From assembly GCA_964019155.1 (NCBI GenBank), contig OZ025239.1:109744585-109808584 (forward strand): 64,000 nucleotides of DNA. The letters are read 5' to 3'. Position 1 is the stretch's first letter. Each line of letters starts with the position of its first letter. The position numbers and the translations under genes are program-made. Positions 37,278-52,500 of this stretch are shown in pieces. Below the pieces are notes generated by a model. That model did no database searches, had not been told where the DNA came from, and saw nothing but the letters and a program-made list of their open reading frames with translations. Source of the stretch: Osedax fenrisi. Taxonomy: Eukaryota; Annelida; Polychaeta; Sabellida; Siboglinidae.

Positions 37278-38010
37278 GTAGTATAAATACCTTATGTATA
37301 TTGTAATGTGTTGAAAAATAGATGCTTCTCATGTTGAGTGTAGAGTGGAAATAGAATATGTTAATAAATAAAATGGAATTATTTATATATATATATATAT
37401 ACATATACTCGAATAATTATAAGTATTTGTATATGAAATATAGGAAATATGTATATGTATACATATTTCCCTATAGGGAACCTATATAGTTTCTCAAAAC
37501 TAGTTTAATTGCAATTAGAAGCAATACATGCTATGTATATAATAATTTAACACAACAATAAGTAAACTGTTATATTAAGGATATTATGAAGGATACTATT
37601 ATGAATTATATTCTTATACATTTTATTTTCAATCAAATATAAACTTAATTTTAAAATGTTATGGTATAACTGGTATTTCCATATTGTATACCATATAATT
37701 CATAAAGTTATACCATTATATTTAATAGCTAATGGTATAACTACAAATTACAAATGTTATACCATATAATTCGTAATCTTATACCATTTAAATTAAGCTA
37801 TATGGTATAACTAAAAAAAACAAATGTTATACTATATAATTTGTGATCTTATACCATTTCAATTAATCTATATGGTATAACTAAAAAAATCAAATGTTAT
37901 ACCATATAATATGTGATCTTATGCCATTTAACGTAATTGTATGGTATAACTCGTATTTCCATATGTTATACCATATATTTCATAATTGTATACCCTTATT
38001 TTTAACAGTG

Positions 38011-38489
38011 TACGAACTGTATAGCTAAACCCAAACACAACACAAAACCCAACCCACCCCCTTATAACGTAATACTATAGTATACCGATATAAAAACACG
38101 TATAATAGTGATAACCACGTATCGCATGAGATATAGGCCTATATATAGATTTATCATTTGTCAGCTATTTTTAAATGAAATGTTTGATAGTTTTCTCTTA
38201 TTATTTAAAATAATATCAAGATCTACTCCATGGTATAGGATCCTATGCATTATCTAGACTTAAAGTAGACTACTTTCTTCTTTTGAATTGTAATAATTAC
38301 ATTTTATTAAATTTTACAAATATTTTTTGGATTGGTTAAGACAGATTATTTAAAAAATATATGATGGGCCCTGGGCAATTATTAGATTTGCTCCCTCCAA
38401 CTTAAGCCGAAACTGGGCACCTATGGGTCTATATTCATATATAGGTACTTATACCTCAACAATGTAATACCTGATTACCTATCCCGTAG
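38011..38489. other. non-coding DNA
   Basis: Starts with CTAAACCCAAACACAACACA, similar to the MITE core described at 43385, but too short to call. Otherwise nothing seen. Confidence 0.5.
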
Positions 38490-39290
38490 CGTTGAGCCGT
38501 AACCCTACGTCGTAGGGGCGCTTATGAATCGCTCACCATTTGTCTCCACTTTCTCGATCGGTTGTTGCTCTCATGGCATCACATGAATTTAGTCCTGTCC
38601 ACTCGTGTATGTTATCGGACCATTTCAGTCTGGGACCACCTCTATTTCTTGTGCTATTTACATTACTTTGAAGGACTATATTTGACATAGAGTAATCGTC
38701 GCAAATGATATGACCATACTACCGTAGCTTTCACTCTTTCACTTTTGTTAGTAGGTATTTGTGATTGCCGATTATAATGAAAACTCTGTTTCTGACTTCC
38801 TTATTTGTAATTCTGTCTTTATATGATATTTTGAGTAATCTTCTTAGACATCTGAAATCCATTACTGTTTTTCTTCTTTGAAGTTATTTACTGATTATTC
38901 ACGTTTCACTTGTATATAAGAATATTAGTGTTCAGCTGAACTTACAAGTGATGTAAGATACGAATTTTAGAATTTAACGTTAAATTTCTGTCGTTCCAAA
39001 TCGGATTAAGTTTTGTTAATGAGGCTGTCATTTGAGCAATACTTGAAAGGATTTCCTTTGTCGAGCCTTTATCATCTAAGATGGAATCTAAGTATTTAAA
39101 ATTATCGACTGTTACAATTACTTCACCATGTAAGGAGATGCTATTATTGAAGTGCCCTTCACAGTTTGTCATTATTTTTGTCTTGTTTGTATTGATTTCC
39201 ATACCATAAGATGAATCACCTATTGATGAATTTAATTCTAACAGTAAATCACTAATTATAACAGTTCCACCCACATCGTAACGTATTAAT
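38490..39290 (-). pseudogene. LINE 3' end, fourth family
   Basis: Minus strand. The frame 39274-38942 reads YGMEINTNKTKIMTN, HGEVIVTVDNFKYLDSIL and RNLTLNSKIRILHHL, the region after the catalytic YADD in LINE reverse transcriptases. Downstream, in shifted frames, are KLRWYGHIICDDYSMSNIVL, GGPRLKWSDNIHEWTGL and TTDREKWRQMVSDS near the end, the typical GRPxxxWxDxIxEWTGL closing block. Several frameshifts and a 5' truncation make it a fossil. It differs in sequence from the LINE at 11172-15420. Confidence 0.88.
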
Positions 39291-40041
39291 TATATAATAC
39301 TATTTAGTTTTACTACTATAGTATACCCAGGGGCGGATTTGGGGCATATGGAGGAATATGGAGGTCTCCTTAATATATTAGAATACAACATTACTTTATA
39401 AGTTGAATTATGTAGTTGAACCTACCAACTTGAACCATTAGCAGTAAATATGTTGAGTGATGGATGTGTAATTCATATGACATTCTCAGAATATAGTAAG
39501 GTTATTAAACTAACTCTTCATATATGAAGTTATAACTTCATTAAAACATCATTATTCAATAACATCATTGTAACATCCTCAGAACATATGCATGTAATAT
39601 ATAATGTATAATTTGAAGTTCATCATAAAATCAAAATTTTTCAATATCGGATTCTGAATAATGAATGTAGGCCTATTGATACCTATTGATGATATTCTGA
39701 ATATTTCAGTATTTACTGGGTGGTTTTACAGAACTAAACGTAATGTATACGATTATTAACAATCAATTAATTAACGGTGAATTCTAGATCAGATAATATC
39801 AAGACCTCCTATAACCTCCTATGACCTCCGTAATCGGTCTTGATAATATACGTTTATGTTTGTTCATGTGGTAATTATATATGATTCCACGACCATTACC
39901 ACGGTCCACAGGATGCATAGATGTACTTACATCGGTATAGAGTTACTCGAGTAGGTGGTTCCTGATGAATGGAGAAGTGGTTCTTGTCAGGTTTATTTAA
40001 CTAGTGTCATTAGAGTTAGTTATCATTTATTACATTATATA

Positions 40042-40084
<43 letters not shown>

Positions 40085-40229
40085 CATTACAATAATATGT
40101 GTAATATATATATATACAATGATACCTATATGTATATATATACAAATATTTTGCGAAACATTCGTAATATATATATTATACACCAATAGTAGTACATATA
40201 TAGCTAAATATATGTGTGTATATTTATTT

Positions 40230-40286
<57 letters not shown>

Positions 40287-40299
40287 TATATAGTATATA
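39291..40299. other. non-coding DNA
   Basis: Includes a palindromic micro-element (39800) and (AT)n at 40050-40081 and 40240-40280. No gene. Confidence 0.55.
39800..39842. mobile_element. palindromic micro-element, copy 4 (43 bp, diverged)
   Basis: CAAGACCTCCTATAACCTC is intact at the left; the right arm is degraded (GGTCTTG remains). Flanked by perfect 7-bp repeats ATAATAT at 39793-39799 and 39843-39849. Confidence 0.85.
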
Positions 40300-41269
40300 G
40301 GGGAAAGTCCCCGATTACCGACCCCCTCCTAATACCGACCCCCTATCGTATCTCAGTAACTATAAGAGACATACAAAAATAATATATACACGAACTGTTA
40401 GTAATTTAATGCTAAATATGAATAAGTAGTTTATTTAACAAAATATGTAATCCTACAATTGTTATTTGATAAAATGTAATATTCTATTTTTACTTTTTAA
40501 ATATTTAAATAATAACTTTTTTTTAATTATTGTAAATACTTTATTATTTAAAAGAAAACTTAATACTGCGCATAATATTGTAGATCAATAAAATGTTTAT
40601 AACTATTATTAAAATAATTTAATTTGAATAACTATTAACCAATATATCTTAATTATAGCAACCCATATGATTTTCCTATTAGCGACCCCCTAAATTGCCC
40701 TAATACCGACCCCATGTTATTTATGATATCCAATCAAAATAGATCCGTATTATACTTTAAATTTTGTCGTAAGTTGTTTATGTATCATTGATATATATTT
40801 ATGATTCATGATTCCAGTTGATTATATACAATAATTAAATATTAAATAATAATATACACTATTATAATATAATTACTATAAAGTTTAAATTTAAATTTAA
40901 TATTACTATTAAAACATAAATTCAATAAAAAATAAATTGCGTGCATGTTAACATATAATTATAATTAATTATATTTATGTATATCTACTCTTTTTATTAG
41001 ATATTATAATACTACAATTATTTATACTACGATTGTTTTAGGGGGTCGGTAATAGGAGAAGGGGGTATACCGAATATACTAAGCATATGTATCCGATTAC
41101 CGACCCCCCTGTTTATTCTTGTAAATATAATGATATCAAAAATTTAAAATAGCCACATTATTCATTGCCATAATATTACCCTAATTACAAAATTTCAAAT
41201 AAATATATTTAATATTGAATAAGTTATTATAAATAATCATTTAGGGGTCGGTAATCGGGGACTTTCCCC
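40300..41269 (+). mobile_element. GGGGAAAGT / ACCGACCCC element, copy 2
   Basis: GGGGAAAGTCCCCGATTACC to GGTAATCGGGGACTTTCCCC, 20-bp perfect inverted ends with TA on both sides. Interior ACCGACCCC motifs at the same places as in 32112-33120. About 970 bp and non-coding. Confidence 0.95.
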
Positions 41270-41271
41270 TA

Positions 41272-41739
41272 CTAGTGATGTAAATGATTCTCACATCTAA
41301 AGCATGATGCAGTATCAGTCTCAGTTACCTAAAGTCTCAACTCAACTCGGGATCGTTTTGTTAGAGCCTCGGCTCGGCTCGGGCTCGTTTTTTCCGAAAA
41401 TGAAAGTCTCGGCTCGGCACCAATAACCAAAAGTCTCGGCTCGGCATCAAAAAGCTCAGTATTAATTACACCACTAAATGACATTTACATTATTATTCAC
41501 TGAATCGCGAAGTTGGCGCAGATTTTTTTTTTTTAATTGTTGTAAATGTGAAATATATAAAAATTAGTATTAAAATGTAATTTCAAAAAAGCATCATTTC
41601 GGCTCGGCAATGTTTTGTAAAAGTCTCAACTCGGCTCGGGCTCATTTGGCTAGAGTCTCGGATCGGCTCGGGCTCGTTTTTTTTCGAAAATGAAAGTCTT
41701 GGCTCGGCATCAAAAGCTCGGCATCATTTACATCACTAG
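41272..41739. mobile_element. TIR element with GCCGAGCCGAGAC array (copy 2, inverted)
   Basis: CTAGTGATGTAAATGATTC to GCATCATTTACATCACTAG. CTCGGCTCGG words recur throughout. It abuts the preceding element with only TA between, so one inserted at the edge of the other. Confidence 0.8.
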
Positions 41740-41859
41740 TATATACCATATATATATATATATATATATATATATTACATTATAAATATGTACATAAGAA
41801 CCTCATACTATGTATAATACATGTATTACGGTGTGTACATAATGTATATATAGTATATA

Positions 41860-41910
<51 letters not shown>

Positions 41911-42180
41911 TGCATATATAAAATAGAGTTAACTCATATATATATATATATAATTATAAGTACAATTCTTATATTGTAGTATATATATATATATATATAT
42001 ATCCTAGATAGATTGTAAATTATCTTATAAAATCATATGAGAATAGTAAAATCATAGTATCCAAGTAAATTGTGAAGTATATATTTAGTTTTTTAAATAA
42101 AAATAAATTATTTACAAATGAATATTTGACGAATTTAACATTGTTTACATGTTGTAATCAAAATAGAAATAGGCAAATGT
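41740..42180. other. AT-rich DNA with (AT)n
   Basis: Long AT runs at 41749-41775 and 41864-41908. No gene. Confidence 0.6.
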
Positions 42181-42273
42181 TAATTTTATTTTAAAATATT
42201 ATTATTTTTAAATGGTATAATTATATATATAATCGTTTGTAGTTTAATATAGAAATGGTTGTTATATTTAGTT

Positions 42274-42435
42274 ATGGATCATTTAATAGATAGTGGTATA
42301 GATAGCGATCAAAAGTATTCTACTCTTATGAACTTTGAAGATGACTTTGTAGAAACAGGGATGCAAGCAAATGATGATGCGGGAGATAAAGTATTCATTG
42401 AGAGTAAAGAAGTTACTAGAAACATTAACTTATAA
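42274..42435 (+). CDS. small acidic ORF, dispersed repeat copy
   Basis: A 53-codon frame, ATG to TAA: MDHLIDSGIDSDQKYSTLM continues NFEDDFVETGMQANDDAG. It is rich in Asp/Glu, with no membrane segment. A near-identical but broken copy is at 23143-23304 on the other strand, and homology continues about 90 bp upstream of the ATG. The clustered acidic start resembles N-termini of some cut-and-paste transposases (for example piggyBac-like), but that is only a similarity of style. It may be a first exon or a fragment. Confidence 0.45.
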   Translation: MDHLIDSGIDSDQKYSTLMNFEDDFVETGMQANDDAGDKVFIESKEVTRNINL

Positions 42436-42439
42436 TATA

Positions 42440-42895
42440 ATACTTATTAACTATTAACTTTATTGAATTTAATATCACATAGTATATATATTATATATAT
42501 AAATATATTTTATATAAATTGTGTATTACATAATATTATAATAATAATAATTATTATTATAATTATTATAATAATAATTAAATTAAATATAATTTAAATT
42601 TAAATTTAATTAATATTATTAATTATTAATAATTATATTTAATATAATATATTTCTAATAATTATTATATTATAATATATAATATATATACTATATAATA
42701 TAGTCACTAGTGATGGAAATGAAACCTAATTTTTAAGATAATAGTAGTAGCAGCTAATATTATTAGTAATAGTATGGTTTAAAGATGGTTTAATTTTCAT
42801 TATATCGGGCTTCGAAATTATAAGAGTTTTAGTAAACTATTGATATGACTATATAAACTATATATTATGATTTGAATATCGTGTTGCTTAATAAA
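42440..42895. other. AT-rich non-coding DNA
   Basis: Self-complementary AATTATTATAATT sequence at 42530-42680. No gene. Confidence 0.6.
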
Positions 42896-42899
42896 GGTG

Positions 42900-43232
42900 G
42901 GTTTCAAGGGATTACAATCATATTCGGATCCTATATTTAAATTTTATAAGTGGCGTGTGTATTTAAGCGCGCGCATTTCAATGCAATGCTTCAACTATAT
43001 ATATATATATGTGTGTGCTTTTATCAGGATGTAATGCAGCTAAAACATGGAAATATTAAAAATAAACCAAAAAACCCGCTATATGAATTACTCTATATAT
43101 ATATATATATACGTATATTTATATAAAATAGTTATGTAATCAATTGAATTGTAATGCGCGAGGCTAGATTCACACGCCCCATATTGATTTCAAATTTTAG
43201 GATCCACATATGATTATCCCCGTTTCAAGTAG
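42900..43232. mobile_element. MITE with GATGTAATGCAGC core (1)
   Basis: The inverted arms TTTCAAGGGATTACAATCAT / TTCGGATCCTA and TAGGATCCACATATGATTAT / CCCCGTTTCAAG lie at the two ends, imperfect over about 40 bp. The centre contains AGGATGTAATGCAGCTAAAA followed by A-rich AATAAACCAAAAAACC. Confidence 0.6.
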
Positions 43233-43249
43233 TGATGCAGTAGGTTATA

Positions 43250-43478
43250 CTCGAGTGTCGCCTCCTAATGTATTTGGCGGGCGGGTGGCGTGAATGCGCG
43301 CTAAGTTAGGTGAATATTCTATATTTAACTATGACTCACCATCATAAGATAATTATATACACATACTTTTGTTGGCTCACTTGGGATATAATGCTGTTAA
43401 AAAAACCTGAAAATATCAAAACTAAACCCAACCAAACCATACCAAACAATAATAAATTAGTAGGCGACACTCCGGATA
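43250..43478. mobile_element. MITE with GATGTAATGCAGC core (2)
   Basis: Arms GAGTGTCGCCTCCTAAT and ATTAGTAGGCGACACTCCGG are inverted. The centre carries GGGATATAATGCTGTTAAAA and ACTAAACCCAACCAAACC, matching the other two cores. A 61-codon frame (43310-43495) reads through and is not supported. Confidence 0.65.
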
Positions 43479-43479
43479 G

Positions 43480-44300
43480 ACCATGTATTAAATGATTATA
43501 AAGAATCAATCTATTTTCAAAGTATTATTATCAGATCATATTCTGGTATTACGAATAAAAAAGTCTTAAATCGGATAATATATTAAATAGTATCAGATCG
43601 TATCGTTAAAATATTGTATCATTTACATCTCTAGTTTCATGGCCATCTCGAAATGGTTTCATTCAACCAGAGCATACTTTATATATATAATTACATAACA
43701 TGGAGGTGTCAATTAGACAGCTTCATTACAAACTATTTAATTATTACGAAATTACAATGATATTTTTTTATAAATAGACAATATTTAACTTCTGAATATA
43801 AGTAAAGTGGAGATTCATTAAATTGAGTAACAATTTAGAGTAAACCAATTGTTCTCAATAGTATTTTATTATATAAGAATCATAAGTATAACAATTACAT
43901 TTAATATATAATATAATGTATTACTATATAATTAATATTTAGTAAATTATCTATGGAATAATTATTTTTTTTGTAACATTTTAGGGCTAAACTAACTTTT
44001 TAGAAAATATTTTATTATTTTATTATCCAAAAATGGTTTACTATTATATGTGTTAGTAAATCCTATAAAAGCGAACAATATTACTTAGTAGAATTAAAAC
44101 TAAAATTATTATTATTCGAATGAATTAAACGGATACATATATTTGTTGAATATGTTACTATTTAAATATCCAGACTCGAATGCGTAGACAGTAGACTTGG
44201 GATCGAACATTATTTAATTTAGCCACTCGGAAAAAAAATGACTTGATACGCTTGAAAAAAACTCGTTTTACCATTACTAGTCGTTACCATAACAGCGATA
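43480..44300. other. AT-rich non-coding DNA
   Basis: No feature recognised. Confidence 0.6.
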
Positions 44301-44756
44301 TCAAAGATTTTTCGAAGCAAAGATAAATCTCTCCCTATCTACTCAATGTAATAAGGAGCTTATTTTTATAGGTGGCAGTAGACTACTGCCAGTAGTATAA
44401 CTCATTGAAATGAGTATAGTATTTCTATAGTAATCACTGAGTTATAATTCAAAATGTGACTTTCAATCTTTTTTAAATTCCTATCTAAATCGGTGTATGT
44501 CAATGATCTTATTTGTTTTATAAGTAAAATTAAACTTTTAAAATAGAATATTATACCAAACTAATATATAAGTGTAATAAACATTTATTTTTATTAAATT
44601 AATATAAGATTTATATCTATAATTTCCATTTACAAATTACACTCGAGATACAAAACTAATGTATTTTTAGGTCCGATAAAAATATCACCTAATATAGGAT
44701 GCATATTGAATTACGTTGTCGCCTAAGGGTTATATCTTTACTTTGGAAAATCTTTG
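44301..44756. mobile_element. MITE with CAAAGATTTTCC ends
   Basis: CAAAGATTTTTCGAAGCAAAG at the left pairs with CTTTACTTTGGAAAATCTTTG at the right. A relative of one end (CAAAGATTTTCCAAAGGAAAG) is at 27471. About 455 bp and non-coding. Confidence 0.65.
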
Positions 44757-45323
44757 GTGGCACCAAAACATTTTTATTAAAATTAATATACTACAACATA
44801 TGCTTATAAACGTTTTTAATTTTTATTATGACTATAAAATAAATATAATATTTAAAGAAAATTATAAAAAAAAATTAATATATATATAATTATATATAAT
44901 TATGATTAACACATTAAAAATGCTATTATTATAATTATTATTTCAATATAAATATCAGTGTAAGTAATATGATTATTCCATATATATATATACAAAAGAT
45001 TTCGGAACCACTTTTTCCTAAGCTTCTCTATATATAATAATTATATTATCTTTTAAAGCTTACAGTGCAGCAACTGACTGTTATAAAGCTGCTTTGAATA
45101 CATTTAGCGCAGAGTTTTGCGTTAAAAGTGGTTCTGATTACACGTAGTAAAAGTATAGTTTGATGCCGAGCGTAGGGTCCGATGTAGTAGCTAATACTAG
45201 TAGTACATGTCTGGTAGTGTAGGGTGTGCACTAATCTAAGCCAGGTATATGTAGGCATGCGGCGTACTTTACCCTGATACTACCCTGATACTACAGTGAT
45301 ACTACCCTGATACTACGGTGATA
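44757..45323. other. non-coding DNA with GATACTACCCT repeats
   Basis: A 12-bp direct repeat GATACTACCCT(A) occurs at 45272-45326 with variants. A possible exon near 45060 was considered and rejected. Confidence 0.5.
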
Positions 45324-45333
45324 CTAGTTGTTA

Positions 45334-45487
45334 TTAGGGGCGCCGGAACGATGGTGTGTATGTAGAGGGGACTACCAATCAAAATAAATGTTATGGTAAA
45401 AGTGGAGGAGGGACCAATACATAGGATGTCCCCCTAGATTTTAAAGTGGGGTGACGTATTCCCCCCGCCCCCCTGTTGCAGCGCCCC
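45334..45487. mobile_element. GGGGCGC MITE with 9-bp target duplication
   Basis: TTAGGGGCGCCGGAAC at the left and GTTGCAGCGCCCC at the right are imperfect inverted ends. TAGTTGTTA is repeated exactly on both sides (45325-45333 and 45488-45496). A 9-bp duplication is the usual Mutator-like size. 154 bp and GC-rich compared with its surroundings. Confidence 0.8.
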
Positions 45488-45633
45488 TAGTTGTTATAGT
45501 ATATATCCTAGTGTATATATCGTGTGCGTGCAATCCCAGTTGTATTTCCGATATTGCCTAGAATTAATATATTATATTTACGAATGTCAAATTATGTTTA
45601 CTGATTATTAGATAAATGCACGCGCACCTAGCG

Positions 45634-45713
45634 ACACTAAATGGTGACACTAAATGGTGACACTAAATGGTGACACTAAATTGTGACACTAAATGGTGAC
45701 ACTAAATGGTGGT
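45634..45713. repeat. 13-bp minisatellite TGGTGACACTAAA
   Basis: Five to six tandem copies with one variant (TTGTGACACTAAA). Confidence 0.92.
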
Positions 45714-46162
45714 GACTTTTATTAATTCAGGATCCGTATCGATATATGTAAATATAACGGCGATTCTCTGACTGAATTGAAGACTCCTTGATATCTAAAT
45801 ACTTTTTACATATTCTATGTATTATTTACTTGTTTACATATCAATATTCACGTATAAATGTATTAATAGCAATCCGTAGTAGGCTTTAACATTAGTATGA
45901 TTATCTGACTGATATATTTGGAAGCGAATATATGTGTAATATATTATGTATAACTAATATTTATATATTACCTTCAATACAGTATACATATAGGAATATT
46001 ATCAATAATGTGACAATTATACTATCTAATTTAAATAATAGCTAAGATCTCCTCATGTATAGACCCTACTTCCCGTTTACTATGGGAGGGGGTATATGGG
46101 TGGGGTAAATCATCATTAATGATGTCATTGACCTTCTTAACACACTGACCTATTTACCTCAG
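45714..46162. other. non-coding DNA, probably intron
   Basis: Ends in a pyrimidine-rich acceptor (TATTTACCTCAG). No further upstream exon was found. Confidence 0.45.
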
Positions 46163-49988
<3,826 letters not shown>

Positions 49989-50364
49989 CGACGACATCGT
50001 GGGGCCTTCTATCTTACGATTATATAACCGAGTATTAATGCGCCCGGCGATGTGTCTACAACGCGCCCACTATGTGTACAATATGTGTACAATGTGTACA
50101 CTATCGCCCCTCTACTTACGACACTATCGCCATCTCTACTTACGACACGATCATCGCCCCCGCCCCGCCCCAGCCACTACTAGACTTACCTCATACGGAG
50201 TGAATACTCGTGCCAGCGTTCATTAGCACCCCACACACAGACCCGCACCCACCCGCATGTGTATACAGCAATAACAGCCCCGCAGTAGTAGTATTAGTAC
50301 TGATACTGTGTGCGCGTGTGCGATCATAGCATCACCATATCTATCTCTTTCATCATTACGCCGC

Positions 50365-50370
50365 AATAAA
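50365..50370 (+). terminator. poly(A) signal AATAAA
   Basis: AATAAA 377 bp after the stop of the unidentified gene, in sequence that changes to AT-rich just afterwards. A plausible 3' end; no experimental mark. Confidence 0.5.
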
Positions 50371-50399
50371 TATTTTCACTACGACATCGATAACTCTTG

Positions 50400-52500
50400 T
50401 TTCTTATAGCATAACCGATATAGTAACTACTAAGTAATACTAGTGCTTCTAGGTGAATATAACATCAGGAAATTATATATTATCGTTTTTAATAGTGTTG
50501 CTTATATATAGAATAGTTAACTGACTTTAGAAATATGATAAACGATTATGAAAATATATAATAATAATAATAATAAAGATAATGTAATAATGCGGAAAAA
50601 ACAATGAGAATAATTAATGAATAGAAACAATAAATAAGTAATCAAACAGACAAAAATAGAATATACAATCTATTTTTGAAAAGAGAAGAAGTTTTAATAT
50701 TTCTGGTATAAATCAGTAATTTATTCAAGTATATGGTACTCGATTATATATAAATATGTAAATATATATATCTATAAATCTACTACTAATAACATAATAG
50801 ATTAATTTAAATGAATTATATATAAATATGTACAATATGTATATATATATATATACAATATGTTAGTATATTATAATGTCATGCTAACATTAGTATTTTA
50901 TTTATTATGTATATAATCATGAAGAATCAATGTTATATATAAATTGGTATGTAGTATGTATTGAAATGTCAACATTAGATTGATTTATATATATATACAA
51001 TATTACATAATATTAGATTTAAGTATGTTCATTGTCCTAAGCTATTAAATAACTACATCACTATTATCAAATAAGTTATAATGTATTTATTTCAATCTAA
51101 ATTGTTAGTTATTTCCAGAACTTTATTATGCTCTACATTATTATCTAACATGTTGTTATATTACATTTACATTAAAAGGACTGCAAACTATGCTAGTGAA
51201 GCAATCCACATAGTGCATAATTGTATAATTTAAATTATGAACATTAATTTCCTATAATTGTATAATCTCATTATTGATTTCAATAGAATAGTTACTAGTG
51301 AAATATATATTGAATATATTCCTGTTTAAATCCATCTACTATCTAGAATGTAGTATTATAATACTAATAATTATAATAGTATATATATAGTTCATTAGAG
51401 AATATTTCATATAGATAAATTCAAATATTCAGCCCACTAAACATATATATATAAATAATGATCAGCCAATCTAAATAAATCATTACTTCTGGTTCCAAAT
51501 ACCATTATATTTAATAATAGCATGTAAATACATCATAATATGTGTATACAATATATATTACTATCTATGTGCGGCCCAGGAATTGTTCTAGGAGTAAATT
51601 CAGAAATAAAAGTATATAGGTTACAATTTAAAAATACTAAATAATATCATATATATATGTACACATCATAACTACCCCCCCCCCACCAATGGGGGCCCCA
51701 TGGATCCTCCCTAATAATGATTAACTGCAGTTGTAGGACTATGGACTAGCCGCATCCCACTAATGCTGTTTGTATCATGTTGCCTACATGATGTATGTGT
51801 GTGTATGCGCGCGTGTGTGTGTGCGTGTGTGTGTGTGTGCGCGTTTAGATAGCACGACCTAAACGCCCCCGATACTAATACAGTGACTACAGTGACCGAT
51901 GTGGTAATTAGTTTACACGTACAGCCCCGTCTAGCGGGTGTAAACAACAATAACCCACGTACCACGTGTTCTAGAGCGTTCGTCACGTGACCCGTATAGT
52001 TCAGGATGTTGTTTACCACGTGAATAGGGCAATTAGGGTAATTACTAGTGCGGGTAGGTACCCTTTATACCACGTACACCATCATTAGTATTCCGTACAC
52101 AAGTGTGTGTGTGTGTGTGTAGATAGGGACTGTGATAACTACGAACACACAGTGTGGGGCCTACGCATTACCACTAAGGACACGACATTGGTACCAATAA
52201 GGACATGACCTTGGTACCCCGAGGTCGTGTAGCAAAACTACAGCGGTATGTTCAGCTATAGCTAAGCTCGTGTACTTATAGTTCAGTATACCGTGTATGT
52301 AGGCTTATAGTTCTATCTCGGCTCGTATATATACAGTAAGATATAATGTGTACTATAGTTAGACTATAGTTATAGCTGTATATTATAGTTACGGTATACG
52401 GGGGTCACGTGCTGTTATCACGTGTGACAGGCGGTGTTCACGTGATAATAGATATCTCTCTGTGATATAATGAACACGTGGTCATCTGTACACTAGAACA
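50400..52500. other. intergenic DNA
   Basis: AT-rich to about 51700, then a more balanced stretch with (GT)n at 51800-51842 and 52101-52120 and several CACGTG/CACGTGA words (52019, 52390-52470). No exon chain found. Confidence 0.5.

Larger units (their letters stand above)
34757..38010. mobile_element. CACTGTTAGAAA TIR element with GTTATACCAT arrays (3.25 kb)
   Basis: Ends CACTGTTAGAAATAAATGG and TTATTTTTAACAGTG, each next to TA. The left arm (34775-35360) is an array of more than 20 GTTATACCAT motifs, mostly in AAAGTTATACCATATTTTAT units. The right arm (37660-37995) has about 15 in both orientations. The centre contains two exon-like segments on the minus strand (35637-36574). No transposase seen. 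Confidence 0.85.

Noticed and set aside
37156..37404. Tyr/Ile-rich frames over AT tracts (also 40041-40286, 22779-22920, 63367-63603)
   Set aside because: They translate (AT)n as Tyr-Ile repeats; no splice context or conserved text.
45046..45258. Possible exon reading YSAATDCYKAALNTFSAEFC on the plus strand
   Set aside because: A stop follows soon, there is no matching donor, and no phase links it to the exon at 46163.
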